Shown: positions 11,109-21,070 of the stretch, piece after piece
How the letters are laid out: each line of letters opens with the position of its first letter
How positions within the stretch are numbered: the first letter of the stretch is position 1
The notes under the pieces: model-generated
Told to the model about the DNA's origin: nothing
The model's database searches: none
What the model saw: the letters and a program-made list of their open reading frames with translations, nothing else
DNA from: Russula earlei
Lineage: Eukaryota; Basidiomycota; Agaricomycetes; Russulales; Russulaceae
Assembly: GCA_025769875.1 (NCBI GenBank)
Contig: JAGFNK010000384.1
Coordinates: forward strand, 1-50,912
Direction of reading: 5' to 3'
DNA length: 50,912 nt
Made by a program: the position numbers and the translations under genes

Positions 11109-12221
11109 TCAATCTTCATTTTGAATAAAATTGTCGTCATCATCCGCATCTGCAGTGTCATCGTCGTGAATAGCCTTTGGCTCCAAAATTTGTGTGACTG
11201 GGATGGAAGACAATGAGCATGCAAAATAAGGGATCACGCAAAATGCAGCGTAGCGCAATTTTGATACTGCTCCGTCCAGCTCTGCTAAATGATATGCGCC
11301 GCATTGTGTCCTCTTGATCATGACTATAGGCCCGAAGTAGCGAGGCCTGGTCTTGTTCTTCAATGCCACGTCCGAACCTGCGCTCCGCACCAACACCAAG
11401 TCTCCAAGCTTGAACTCATAGGAGAGGATGGAGTTCTGGAACTCCCACTCGAATTGTCATACCGAAGCTAGTCGACTCTTGAGCACCTTCTCATGGATAG
11501 CAGCTAGGTCAGCTTCGTGCATTTCCAGCTGACGGGCGCGTGTCGCAATGAGGTCGGCAGTGCTCATGGGCTTTGCGAGTTTGGGTACAAGGAAAGTAGC
11601 CAGTGTGATGTCGAAGGGAAGAAGGGGCTCGACTCCATGCGCCATGTACAAGGGGGAGTGTCCTGTGGACTTACGTATGGTGGCACGATCAGCCCAGAAC
11701 ACATGAGGTGCGTGCATGGGCCATTTGGACATATCGCCTTCACATGCTTTAACTAGGGCTTCTCAAATGGTACAGTGCTGTCGCTCGACAACACCGTTGG
11801 CACAAGAGTTGTAAGCTGAGATGCGAATGTGGTGTACTCTGTACCTGTCCGAGAGCCAGTTGAGTGCTGCAATGTAAGGTGTGCCGTTGTCCGACATGAT
11901 CTCCTCTACTGCTCCCCATCGGCACAGAACTTCTTTGAACAAAAAGGATCCCAGGGTACATCCAGTCTCTGAGCGCAAGGCACACCACTCCGGCCATGCG
12001 GTAAGTGAACAGCGCACCTGTGTGATGTACCGATACCTGGATGCACGAGGCATGATCATCGTGTCCACATAGAGTTTATGAAAGAGGGGAGCGGGGGGCA
12101 AGACAGTAGGTAGAATACATAGCTTTGTAGTTTGGCGGATCTATCACTGGTGGCAGGTATCGACGTACCACCTGACATCCTGCTCGAGGGATGGCCACCA
12201 AAAACAGTCCAGCAAGGCACA
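11109..12221 (-). pseudogene. Integrase of element 2 (frame-broken)
   Basis: Integrase pieces in order on the minus strand. The zinc-binding part spans the end of the preceding ORF (HDTHDGLGHKG) and a CHQC segment near 12150. The catalytic core (12101-11763) has YVDTMIMP, IMSDNGTPYI and NGVVERQH, so D, D and E are all present. The next part (11732-11457) has WADRATIRKSTGHSPLYMAHG. The C-terminal part (11399-11109) has LVLVRSAGSDVALKNKTRPR and AYHLAELDGAVSKLRYAAF, then an acidic tail. The frames differ, so at least two indels have accumulated. There is no chromodomain, unlike the two other Gypsy elements here. Confidence 0.82.
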
Positions 12222-13385
12222 TCATGTGGAATAAACTCCTTTGTGGCCGAGGCCATCGTGAGTGTCATGAAGGAGGGGAAGGCGTTGGGTGGGTGCGATG
12301 TATAACTGGTGGCGACCTTGGTACTGTGAGCACCAGAGTTGACCATCGGAGAGAATAAAGTGCTTCGCCTGTCTGAGAAGGCGGGCGGTAGCTGCTTCAT
12401 CGAGATTGTTGGGTATTTGGAGAGTGGATAGGTATTGTTGAACAGACTTGATGGCATCGTCCGCTTTGCATGATTTCTCGCTCATGGGGATAGTGGTAGT
12501 GTCAGCTCGTAGATTCATGGTGGAGGATGTTTCACTGATAGCCCATACCATGAAAGGAGCTAGCTGGGAGGGGTGCCCCTGTGTCCAGCTGTCGGGCCAA
12601 ACTCCAAGGGACAGAGCCCTGTCTATCCACTCCTCTGGATCATCTTCTTCGTCTTCATCGCTGGCGGGCTCATGTCGTGACAAGCTGTCGGGCCCGTAAT
12701 GTTTGGATGTGGGGATGTGGGCTAGCTTGAAGTCGAAGAGCTTGATGGCGGCAATCCAGCGATTGACTGCGGCATTTGGTTGGACATCAGGATTCTTGAG
12801 CATGCTGCGAATGAGTTGTGCATCCATTTCGACGACAAGTTGTGGTACGCCTATGAGGTGGAAGCGCAGCACGCACAGCGTGAGGAATAAGCCATAAAGC
12901 TCGAGTTTCGCCTGGGAGTATCTGCTCTCACGCTCGTTCCAGGCGATGGAACCAAAGCATGTGGGTCTTCGTTGGCTGTCCGGACAGTCCTGGGCGAGGA
13001 TCCACCCAACTCCTCTCCAAGATGAGTCAATTGCAAGGTAAATGGTGAGGTTAGCAGAGTAATTGATGGAAATTAAGGCTGGGGATTTAATGATAGCTTC
13101 TTTAATGAGGCACATGGCCTCGGCGTGCTCCTCCTGCCAGTTGAAGGCAATTCCTTTGTGGGTAGGATGAATGAGGGGTCTTGCAATGGTGGCGTAATTG
13201 TGGATCCAAATCCGCATGTACCTGGCCATGCCTAGGAACGCGCGTATGTTGCTCAGGGTTTTGCACAGCGGCCAGTCGCGGATCTTGGAGATTTTGGAGT
13301 CGTCAGGCACGCAGCCCTCATAGGTGCATTTGTGCCCAAGTATGACGACTTCGGGCACTGCGACGAAGAGTTTCTTGGTGGACAC
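12222..13385 (-). pseudogene. RT thumb/connection and RNase H of element 2
   Basis: The longest open stretch of this element's Pol (about 387 codons). The start carries VAVPEVVILGHKCTYEG and AFLGMARYMRIWIHNYA (end of RT). Then come LTIYLAIDSSWRGVGWIL (RNase H, first Asp in an AIDSS version of the usual DASG), LELYGLFLTLC (Glu) and VVEMDAQLI. KHYGPDSLSRHEP marks the end of RNase H. The tail enters the integrase zinc domain. It is in the same frame as the RT ORF above, separated only by two TGA codons near 13400; at least one of them would be CGA (Arg) before a C-to-T change. RNase H would remove the RNA strand during reverse transcription. Confidence 0.82.
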
Positions 13386-13406
13386 AGTGGCCCCAGTGGC
13401 TCAGAG

Positions 13407-14035
13407 TCAGTGAGGAATCCTGTGAACGTCATTAAGGTGCTGCCAGATAAAAAGACGGATCCCCGGGTTCTCGGGGATCATGGTGAAGCCACCACCGGGG
13501 TTCTCAAAGCGTGGAACTGGCCCCTTGATGCTGCAGTTGTCCATGTAGGGCCAGGCGGTATGGGGAATCTTGGGCTCGAGAATGAAGGTCACATCTTCGT
13601 GGAAGATTGCATCGGCATTGGTCCAACCTTGTGGTAAGTAAGTCAGTCTCAAGGCACCTATGGGAGACTGGATGGTGGTATAATCGTGCGAAGCGACGTC
13701 AAGCGTGTGGTGGTCATAACCAATGACCAGGTCGAGCATCGTGTAGCATGAGCAACCTGCCATCAACTCAATAAGCTGGTCAGTCAGTGGGGGCACGCCT
13801 GAGTTACAGATGGTAACCACGTTAAGTGGCTGTAAGTCATGGATGAGGCGCAGGGCGCCATTCTTCTTTTTGATGCAAAAGAAGGCGGAGCGGTAGGACA
13901 TGTCGGAGTGTTCGTAAACTCCAGCCACGAGTTTGTCCTTGAAAATTTTGATGACATCGCTAAGGATGCCTGGTGGGATGGGAATGTTCTTGTGTGCCCA
14001 TGGAATGTGCTCGACCATGGGGATTTTTACAGGCG
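13407..14035 (-). pseudogene. Reverse transcriptase of element 2, catalytic Asp lost
   Basis: The minus strand reads PMVEHIPWAHKNIPIPPG, LRLIHDLQPLNVVT, CYTMLDLVIGYDHHTLDVAS and GALRLTYLPQGWTNADAIFH, then YMDNCSIKGP. In RT the Y-x-D-D loop provides two of three catalytic carboxylates; here the second Asp (GAC) is Asn (AAC). That codon follows a C, so the change is a CpG-to-CpA transition. A solo LTR splits the domain at 14041-14597; removing it and one target repeat (562 bp) puts this ORF back in frame with 14603-15264. RT function is lost both by the point mutation and by the insertion. Confidence 0.85.
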
Positions 14036-14040
14036 TAAAG

Positions 14041-14597
14041 TGTTAAGATTCTCTTGATTCTCCGACTGTCATCTATTTCCGCTGACTCATCTGTGATTAC
14101 TCATGTGTTTGCTTATCGATCTGCTTACTGATTGCTTACTGATCGCTGACTGATTGCTTACCGATTGCTTACTGAATGCTTACTGATCGCTGACTGATTG
14201 CTTACTGATTGCTGATAGATACTAGGAAAGAATGACTCACGCGTGAGTCATTTCTAACATTCTGAATTGCGCTTTTCGTATTTGGATACCACTGGTTCTC
14301 AGCTATGTGCACCCCAAGTTTCGTACGAATCGGATCAGTAGTTATCGAGATATTGTATAAATAGTCTGTGGTACCAAAAAGTCGAGCCTTACGCTCGACT
14401 TACACAATCTTACAAGATATCCATCTTGTCAACTATCTAAACAAACTATAGTGCAGACTCTAATTGAAAGAGGTCCCTCTCTTTTCTACATTCAATCTTC
14501 CTGAGATAATATCAAAGGGTTCGAAGTCTAGTGCTTGAACTATATCAAGCAACTCTTTCACTAAAGAGTCGGTGCTAAGATCCATCAGATCTTAACA
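14041..14597 (+). mobile_element. Solo LTR (557 bp) inserted in the RT of element 2
   Basis: Starts TGTTAAGA and ends TCTTAACA, a perfect 8-bp terminal inverted repeat. It is flanked by the direct repeat TAAAG (14036-14040 and 14598-14602). Inside are TATAAATA (14356-14363) and a stem-loop AGTCGAG...CTCGACT (14380-14400) at the expected start of transcription, which set the plus orientation. Degenerate CTTACTGATTGCTTACTGATCG repeats fill about 14100-14220. No internal region follows, so it is the product of LTR-LTR recombination. The family (Copia or Gypsy) is not decidable from an LTR alone. Confidence 0.92.
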
Positions 14598-14602
14598 TAA
14601 AG

Positions 14603-16276
14603 TAATCGTCCCGAAACCTGCCCTTCTCGTCCTCGGTCCAGGTGAGGCCAAACTCATTAAGTTGGAGGATGTGCTGCAAGAGCTTCAGTTCCTCTGACCA
14701 AAGGAAATCGAACCTGGTAAGGTCCAGCTCATCAAGGTGATCGCTTGTGAGATGCACTCCAGGTTCAAAGTCGGGAGGCATGGTTGGAAGTGGAGAAAGG
14801 GAAAGGAGGGGGTCCTCGGGGATACGGCGAACATTGTGGCAGTCTTCGGGCAAGGAGGTGGGGATGGGGCGCACTTTCCTGGCGACTTTCTTGTAGGCGG
14901 CCGCAAGGGCACGTTCATCAGGGTCAGGTGGGGATGGGGAACTGACAATCAGTGGGGAGGGAGTGTTATTAGCATTTGAAACCAGAAGGATGTGAGACAA
15001 CCTTGATGCTTCCAACGTGTGACCGGCGGGGTCTGGAGGGTACGATGACGTGGCGTGAAGGGTCGCGCGGATCGCAAATCGATAGCTCAACTTTCCCATT
15101 GGGGAAGTCCTCGAGTCGACTAAGGAGGAGTTGTTGGAATGGGCGGCTGAGCAATAGGTGCATGGGTACGTGTTTGGCAACATATGTGTGAAGGGTGAAG
15201 GATATGTCCCTGATCCGCATGGGGAGGTTCTCTGCACAGCCAACTGTCCAACTAGTGAGCCCATTGGCGCTCTCCATCGTGAGGCATTGCCTGTAATTGA
15301 TCCAGGCGTTGATTTCGCGAGCTAAATTCTGTCTGATGACCATGATCTGTGAACCAGGATCGATTACTCCTGGCTTGGAGATGTCTGTAGTAAATGTGAT
15401 ATCAACTTCCTGGAGAGGGAGGGAATACTCTGGTTCTGGAGTGGTAAACGGGGTGAACGGAAGGGGAGAGGCGAACAGAGTGGACTGGTGTTCCGCATTG
15501 TGGGTCAGCTTGCAGCAGCCTGCCTCTACACGGCGAACTTTAAGGAGGTCTGCCATGTCTTTGCAAATTGAAGGACTAGCCACTAAAACATGAGCAGGGG
15601 TAGTATGCGATAGTTTGCCCTCGAGGAGCCACACCATGAGCTCGTCAATGAGCCATTGGTCCACAGTGGCTGAGAGATTGCGGTATTGAGGAGTGGACTT
15701 GGGAGGTTCGATGCACGGAGCTGTGGGCTTTTCTGCCTTTTTGACGGGAAAGGCTGGGGGGGTTGGAGGCCTGTTCACTGTGGGAGGTGGGGCTGGCATG
15801 GCCATCGGTTCAGGTTCAGTTGTGGGATTTGCCTCCAGTAGCTTTGAGGGCTTTGTGAGACGTTTCTTCTTTTGTGCCATGAGAACCTGAAATATGTCAG
15901 CGGGGTCGTCCTCAGAATCAGCTTCATTATCAGATCTGTCCTTAGACAAGTCCTGTGTAGGGGGAGAATTTGTTAGCTCTGAAAAGCGGACAGTGGGCAC
16001 ACTCTAAGTCTCAAAGGCCAGGGTCACGTGTGGCGGCATTTCGCAGATGAATGCTGTTTGTGGAGCGGCGGCGATGGTCGGGGGGTGTGCTGCAATCCAG
16101 GCATCAATGCTGGCCTGAATTCCTCGGCCGGAACCATCATTAGGTACTGGCTCACTGTTCAGGAGGTGGATGCAGCTGTTATGAAGGACAATGCGCCCGG
16201 TGCACATGTACTCCTCTGCTGTGGCGCACAATTTGACTCGGTGCCCTCCTTGGTTACAGAAGGCGCAACTGTTGGG
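14603..16276 (-). pseudogene. Zinc knuckle and aspartic protease region of element 2
   Basis: On the minus strand a CCHC knuckle CAFCNQGGHRVKLC lies at 16267-16226. The same frame runs to the protease, interrupted by TGA at 16277-16279 just before the knuckle and by TAG at 16004-16006. The retropepsin part (about 15450-15100) reads VDITFTTDISKPGVIDPGSQ and later HLLLSRPFQQLLL. The active-site triplet is DPGS in place of the usual D-S/T-G-A/S. A frameshift between 15264 and 14969 leads into the linker ERALAAAYKKVARKVRP and GRFRDDYF, which joins RT across the solo LTR. The knuckle packages genomic RNA; the protease cuts Gag-Pol. Confidence 0.8.
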
Positions 16277-16831
16277 TCATGCATGCATCCGGAAGAAGGT
16301 GTTCAGGTTGTCGGAGGTGTTCAAAGGTACCTGAGGCGCAACGTTGGGCTGGAACAGCCACAGTTGCCTATTGGTGGTTGGGGGCGCGGCCGAGGGTGCT
16401 TGGTAGGCATATGCCGCCGGTTGCACGGCGGTTTCGAATGAGGAAGTTGGAGTCTGCGACCAAAGCGAGTCAGCTGTGTATTGGGATGATGGAGCGGGTG
16501 ATGGGGAAAGAATCTCGGGTTTGGGTAAGATCTGTGCAATTTTGGGGAACCACCGCAGACACTGAGTGTAAGTGGCGACATAGGCTGCATCTCAAACCAT
16601 CATTCCATGCATCCGGCGGATCAACTCTCCAAGCTCTCGGTCTTTGTCTGTTTCAGCGGGCTTGGGGTTGGGGATTTGGACTGTTCTTGTAATGGATTCT
16701 GGCTGTCAAGCCATGTCGCGTGGTATGCGGTTGTCGCAGGAGGTATCTGAGAGAGGATCAGTATCTGAGAACCTTCTATCGCGGTTGTGACTGTAATTTT
16801 CCCAGTTGTGGTCTTGCTGCTCATTGAAACG

Positions 16832-17587
16832 TCAGCGATCATGGTCACGACCGTCGTACGCATATTCATCGTCACATAGTCGTCGTTGTAGGGGTTGATA
16901 AAATTGGGTATTGGAGAAATATCCTCTGGCAGCTTTGTATACATCTTCGAGGTTGTATGGTCGCTCTGGAGGGTGGTTAGGTTTTAAGGAGAAGAGTCTA
17001 CTCGCAAGGATATTGTGGTCTTCGGTGTGGAAACCTTGGAAGAACTCCGAATTGCATTCATCATCTGTGATGCGGTTGGTGGTGCGCAGTGGATTACTGT
17101 GCTGCAAGAATTGTTGAAAATAAGAAATGACGTCCTCTTTGTTGCGCATGCGAGTTTGCGCAGATGTGTTGACGAAATCCTGCAGTGTTCGCTTCAAAAG
17201 GCGGCTGGCGGCTCCAACATCCAGGTAGACCTTTTCTAAGGCATCACGGAAGACAGCCCAGTCTCTGGTGGTGTAGCCATCTAGGGTTTTCCAAAGGTCA
17301 CGAACAGTAGGTGGGACATACCGGGCTACCGCCTGCACTTTCTGAGCGTCATCAAGGCCATGCCCTGTGGCGAGGGTTTCGAACTCGTGTAGAAAATTGA
17401 TGAGGGAGTCCTCGAGTCGTCCTCCAAAACGAGGGGCATTGTCGGATCGCCAGCCCAGCATCTCTGCTGGCCCGTGGGCTGTGTTAGGCATAGGAGGTAA
17501 TGGTTGGAACTGAGCTGGTTGTTGTTGGACTGGGATGGGTGGTGGAACGAAGACTGGGACTGGAGCAGCGGCTGGTACATTAGCCAT
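16832..17587 (-). pseudogene. Gag capsid-like protein of element 2
   Basis: A 251-codon minus-strand ORF starting at an ATG (MANVPAAAPVP). A Pro/Gln-rich N-terminus precedes a retrotransposon Gag fold with FGGRLEDSLINFLHEFETLA, YVPPTVRDLWKTL and VISYFQQFLQHS. Gag assembles the virus-like particle in the cytoplasm. The same frame is open upstream to about 17938 apart from a TAA near 17634, so the original protein was probably longer, with a Ser/Pro-rich leader. Downstream the frame is lost before the zinc knuckle at 16226-16267. The region 16280-16830 therefore holds the frameshifted Gag C-terminus (AFETAVQPAAYAYQAP in another frame). Confidence 0.78.
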
Positions 17588-18231
17588 GATGGTGGGCGAT
17601 GCTGGTACTTGTGTAGGTGGTGGGACTGGGGCTTAATTAAGTATCAAAGGTGGCGGAGAAGGAGGAGCAGGCGGTGCCGGTAAAACAATAGCAGTGGAGG
17701 AAGTAGGCTGAGAAACTGATGGAGCTGGATGTGAGGAGGAGGATGTGGAGTGCGCTGAACTAGAAAGGGAGGTGGTTGGGATTGGTGATATGTTAGGCGA
17801 TGTAAGGGAAGGTTGTGGGGATTCTTCAGGGGGTTCTGGCAACTGTGGTGAGCTTGTCGGAGAATGTGGTGAAGAGTCTGTCGCTAGGGGGTCAAGGTGG
17901 GAATTGGCGCGCGAGATGAGGGTGGACCAAGGAACCAAGGTTGGCTCACAGAATCCAGGGATCTGGTGGGAAATGGGTGATGGAAATACGAGTGATGGAA
18001 GTTGATTTATGAATGAGAAGGAGTTGGATGAGGAGGAAGCAACTGGGGCTATGGTTTCGGGCAGAATCCAGTTTTCTGGCGATGGTTTTTGCGATTTCTT
18101 GAAGCATCAGGACGAGTCTCGTTCTCTGATGGGGATGCGCGAGGGAGGCTTGCTCATAGAACTGGTTGCCCGAAGCAACCAAAACGAGGAAAATTGATGG
18201 GAACAGGGGGGTTCAGATCAACTTGGATCAA

Positions 18232-18250
18232 GGCCTCACTGGGGCAGCCA
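18232..18250 (-). other. tRNA-type primer binding site of element 2
   Basis: On the minus strand the 5' LTR ends ...CGCCTCA, then two bases (TC), then TGGCTGCCCCAGTGAGGCC. TGG two bases after an LTR is the usual complement of a tRNA 3'-CCA end. The identity of the tRNA cannot be decided here. Between the site and the Gag ATG (17588-18231) lies the leader, with a Ser/Pro-rich open frame but no separate gene. Confidence 0.65.
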
Positions 18251-18252
18251 GA

Positions 18253-18799
18253 TGAGGCGAGCCACCACAGGGCGCATGAGGTTCTTGTGACGTGATCCGA
18301 GGGCAGAAAGGAGGCTGAGTGTGACCAGGAATAGAGCCGTCCCTCGGCATGAGCGTGGGAAGCGCTGCACATGAAGGCTAGTCAAGGAATAGAGAAGAGG
18401 TTATAGAGCGAAGAATTGATTCTTTTTCTGGGCACACAAAGAAGTGAAGAGGGGCACAGAAGACTGCAAAACTGTCCTTCGAGACTGTAGCTAACAGTCC
18501 TTAAATACTAGGAGAAGTCAGGTAATCAAGGGAACAAGAGACACAGGATGCGAGACAAGATGAGACAAGAGTAGGCGAGTTATGACGTCAATGGAACAAG
18601 GGCCAGAACATGTACAACAATCTACGCTAAGGGAAACGAGGTAAGTGTTGAATGGAATCGGAGTGTAAGTAAACGAGACAGGGCAGGAATTCATAGCAGT
18701 ATAGTAAACCAGTCAAGAGTGTACCAATGTCCTATCTCTCTGACTGCGAGTCCACAAGCGCGGGGCAGTGTGGCGATGACGAAGGGGCGAGATGCTATG
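18253..18799 (-). repeat. 5' LTR of element 2, inner part
   Basis: Matches 9949-10495 closely, with most differences at CpG. It is interrupted at 18799 by the chromovirus; the uninterrupted copy at 10441-10500 (GAAGGGGCGAGACACTATGG) shows the pre-insertion sequence. Confidence 0.9.
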
Positions 18800-19293
18800 T
18801 GTCACAGATACCGGTCCCTCGGACCAAACCGGCAACCGGACAAGCCTACCCGGACAAGCCTCACGATTCCCGCGCGTTTGTATGACTCACTTAGCCTCGC
18901 CTGTACCACCACCTTCTAGCATGTTCCGTTCTCGATCGTCTCGATGCTACCTCATGTTTGCTATTTGATATAGGACATAGTTGTCTATATAAACCTGTCA
19001 GTAGCAGAGAACAAGCCCTAAGCTTGTTCTCTTGTGAAATATCACTGGATTCTAGCTTCGGGACTGTAGGCTTGCAGGGAATCAAGCAAACGACTCAGAA
19101 ATCCTCTCCACTCTCAAAGTCTTCGAACGCGAAGACTTTTCTGTCATATTTCCTCTCCACGGTACACACTAGCCTTTGCTGTGTTGTCACCGAGATCCCC
19201 AATCTTCGTAAGAACTCATTGTCTTGCTCGACTCAGTGCGCACGTCTCGCGCGTGAAACAATTTGTCAGTGACACCGCCCCCAGTCGGTGACA
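18800..19293 (+). repeat. 5' LTR of element 3 (494 bp)
   Basis: TGTCACAG...GGTGACA. TATATAAA lies at 18986-18993. A palindrome GAGAACAAGC...GCTTGTTCTC (19007-19031) sits at the expected transcription start, and CTAAGCTTGTTCT (19018-19030) would be the first bases of the RNA if transcription starts 32 nt after the TATA box. Confidence 0.95.
18986..18993 (+). promoter_or_regulatory. TATA box in the 5' LTR of element 3
   Basis: TATATAAA, the best core promoter match in the LTR; the same box is in the 3' LTR at 25888-25895. It predicts transcription starting near 19016-19020. Confidence 0.7.
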
Positions 19294-19295
19294 TT

Positions 19296-19308
19296 AGAAC
19301 AAGCTTAG
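19296..19308 (+). other. Self-primer binding site of element 3
   Basis: AGAACAAGCTTAG, two bases after the 5' LTR, is the exact reverse complement of CTAAGCTTGTTCT at 19018-19030 in the LTR, at the predicted RNA 5' end. No TGG tRNA-type site is present. This is the layout of self-primed elements of the Tf1/sushi group, in which the folded 5' end of the RNA primes its own reverse transcription. Confidence 0.7.
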
Positions 19309-19369
19309 ACTCTGAACCCTTGACCCCGAACCACACACTCACCAGGAAAATATATCGATTTCTTCCAAT

Positions 19370-21070
19370 ATGACTACAACTCGAGATTGGAAGACCAAAG
19401 GATATCAAATTCCAACCATTGAAGGACTGGCTGCCCTCAAATGTCCCTTTGAGTTGCTGCCAGACCAAGAGAAAAATGTTCCCAGCGTAACCATGTTCGA
19501 CGATGGTGTCGAATTCTATACCATACAGAAAGACAGCGTGCCATGGACCGGCTATTATGCCAACTGGAAGGGTGCCAAGGTAGCCCTCAGCCACCTCTAC
19601 GGCCTTTGGTTCGAAATCGAAAGGCGCGGAGATACATGGGAAGCGACACGTGTCGCTCGCCCAGCCTTCAGGCTTCAGCAAAGTCCTCTCCGAGGCATTA
19701 ATATTACCACACTAACAGCCTCAGGAACACCTCTCCCTAGGTCCAGAGCTCCGAGCCTTACCCCAACACCAGGCCCAGCCCCCGTCACTCACGCTCCAAT
19801 GGAGCTCGAACCAACGACAACGATGAACGTTTTCGTCGCTGCCACTGACCCCGACCTGGTCCAGCCACAACCTGCTTCATCCGGAACGGCACAACCCCCC
19901 ACTCGCGCCTCATTCCTCGGAATGGGAGGCCGCGGAATACGACCCCCGAGCCCCGACCCCGACCCCAATGATTACGACACACATGCAGACCGCGATCGCA
20001 ACGCACGTGGCCCCGACAATGGAAAACTCGAGGGAATTCCCCCCGATTTCTTCAATGGCGACCGCGCGCACACACATGCGTTTTTGGTCATGTTCAATAG
20101 GTTCATGTCCATGAACCACGACAACAAGATTGCTAGGGATCCCATCATGAAGTGTGCATACTTTCTCTCACTGATGAAGGGACCCAAGGTCGAAGGATGG
20201 CTCGAGGCCATGGACCAGTGGCTCGAAGACGTACAAAATGACCCTACTAATATCCCACTCAGGCTGACAGCATGGGAGGCCATGCGACAACAATTCCGAC
20301 GCGCGTTCACCAACTACGCGGAACGCGAGAAAGCCCAAGATCGACTCAAAGAATTAAAGATGAAAGATGGTCTGCTTGACGACTACATATCCGAATTCCA
20401 ACTACTGGCCAGACGTGCGGGACTCGACGTTGACGAACCGACGGTCATGAGACTATTCGCGTGGGGACTCCCATGATCTTTGGTCGAATCGTGCCTCGAT
20501 CTCGAAGACCCCACTTCTTTTGTAGACTGGGTCGCAGCAGCACAGAAGCACCACAGGGTCTGGATGCACAAACGCGCAATCTTGTCCGACCATTCCTGCA
20601 CACATGGACGCAACCCCAATCAACCACAGAACAACAGGCCCTGGGGACGACTAGTCAACTCGGCATGGGCCAACCGCGGGAACAACCAAGGCAACACCAC
20701 ACCCGCACAACCGCGACTCCCACCGCGTGACCCAAACGCAATGGACACCAGCGCGGGCGCTGCTCGCAAGGCGGTCACCGAAGCCGAAAAACAGAAACAC
20801 AGAGAAGAAGGAAGATGCTTCCATTGCTCCCTTCGAGGACACTTGGCCCACGATTGCCCCACAAAACCGAAATGCGAGACAACTCGCGCACATGCCGCCG
20901 ACACCATCACCACATCCGAATCCTCCGCGGTGGAAATCATTGAGGAGAATGCGGCCATCAAGGTCGTCAACGCCGCAAAGGCCCTATCCAAGGAAGACAA
21001 AGAAATCTTCATCAGGATGCTTTCAGAGGAGAATGATGAGACCGAAGAGCAGGGTTTTTCGGACGCCTGA
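19370..21070 (+). pseudogene. Gag of element 3 (one nonsense codon)
   Basis: ATG at 19370, stop at 21068-21070, 566 codons in a single frame apart from TGA at 20474-20476 (GLP-stop-SLVESC). A novel-looking N-terminal part (WTGYYANWKGAKVALSHLYG) and a Pro-rich linker come first. The capsid-like domain follows (residues about 220-370) with FFNGDRAHTHAFLVMFNRFM, AYFLSLMKGPKVEGWLE and WEAMRQQFRRAFTNYAEREK. The CCHC knuckle CFHCSLRGHLAHDC lies at about residues 483-496. Gag forms the particle and binds RNA. The stop would be CGA in the active ancestor, a CpG-to-TpG change. The end of Gag overlaps the start of the Pol frame by 31 nt. Confidence 0.88.
21052..21058 (+). promoter_or_regulatory. Candidate -1 ribosomal frameshift site G_GGT_TTT
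   Basis: In the Gag frame the bases are split G GGT TTT, which fits the X_XXY_YYZ slippery heptamer. It lies four codons before the Gag stop, inside the 31-nt overlap (21040-21070), and Pol is in the -1 frame relative to Gag. I did not test for a downstream pseudoknot. Confidence 0.55.

Noticed and set aside
14100..14220. CTTACTGATTG repeats as a separate tandem repeat element
   Set aside because: They lie inside the solo LTR, whose ends and target duplication are exact, so they are part of the LTR.
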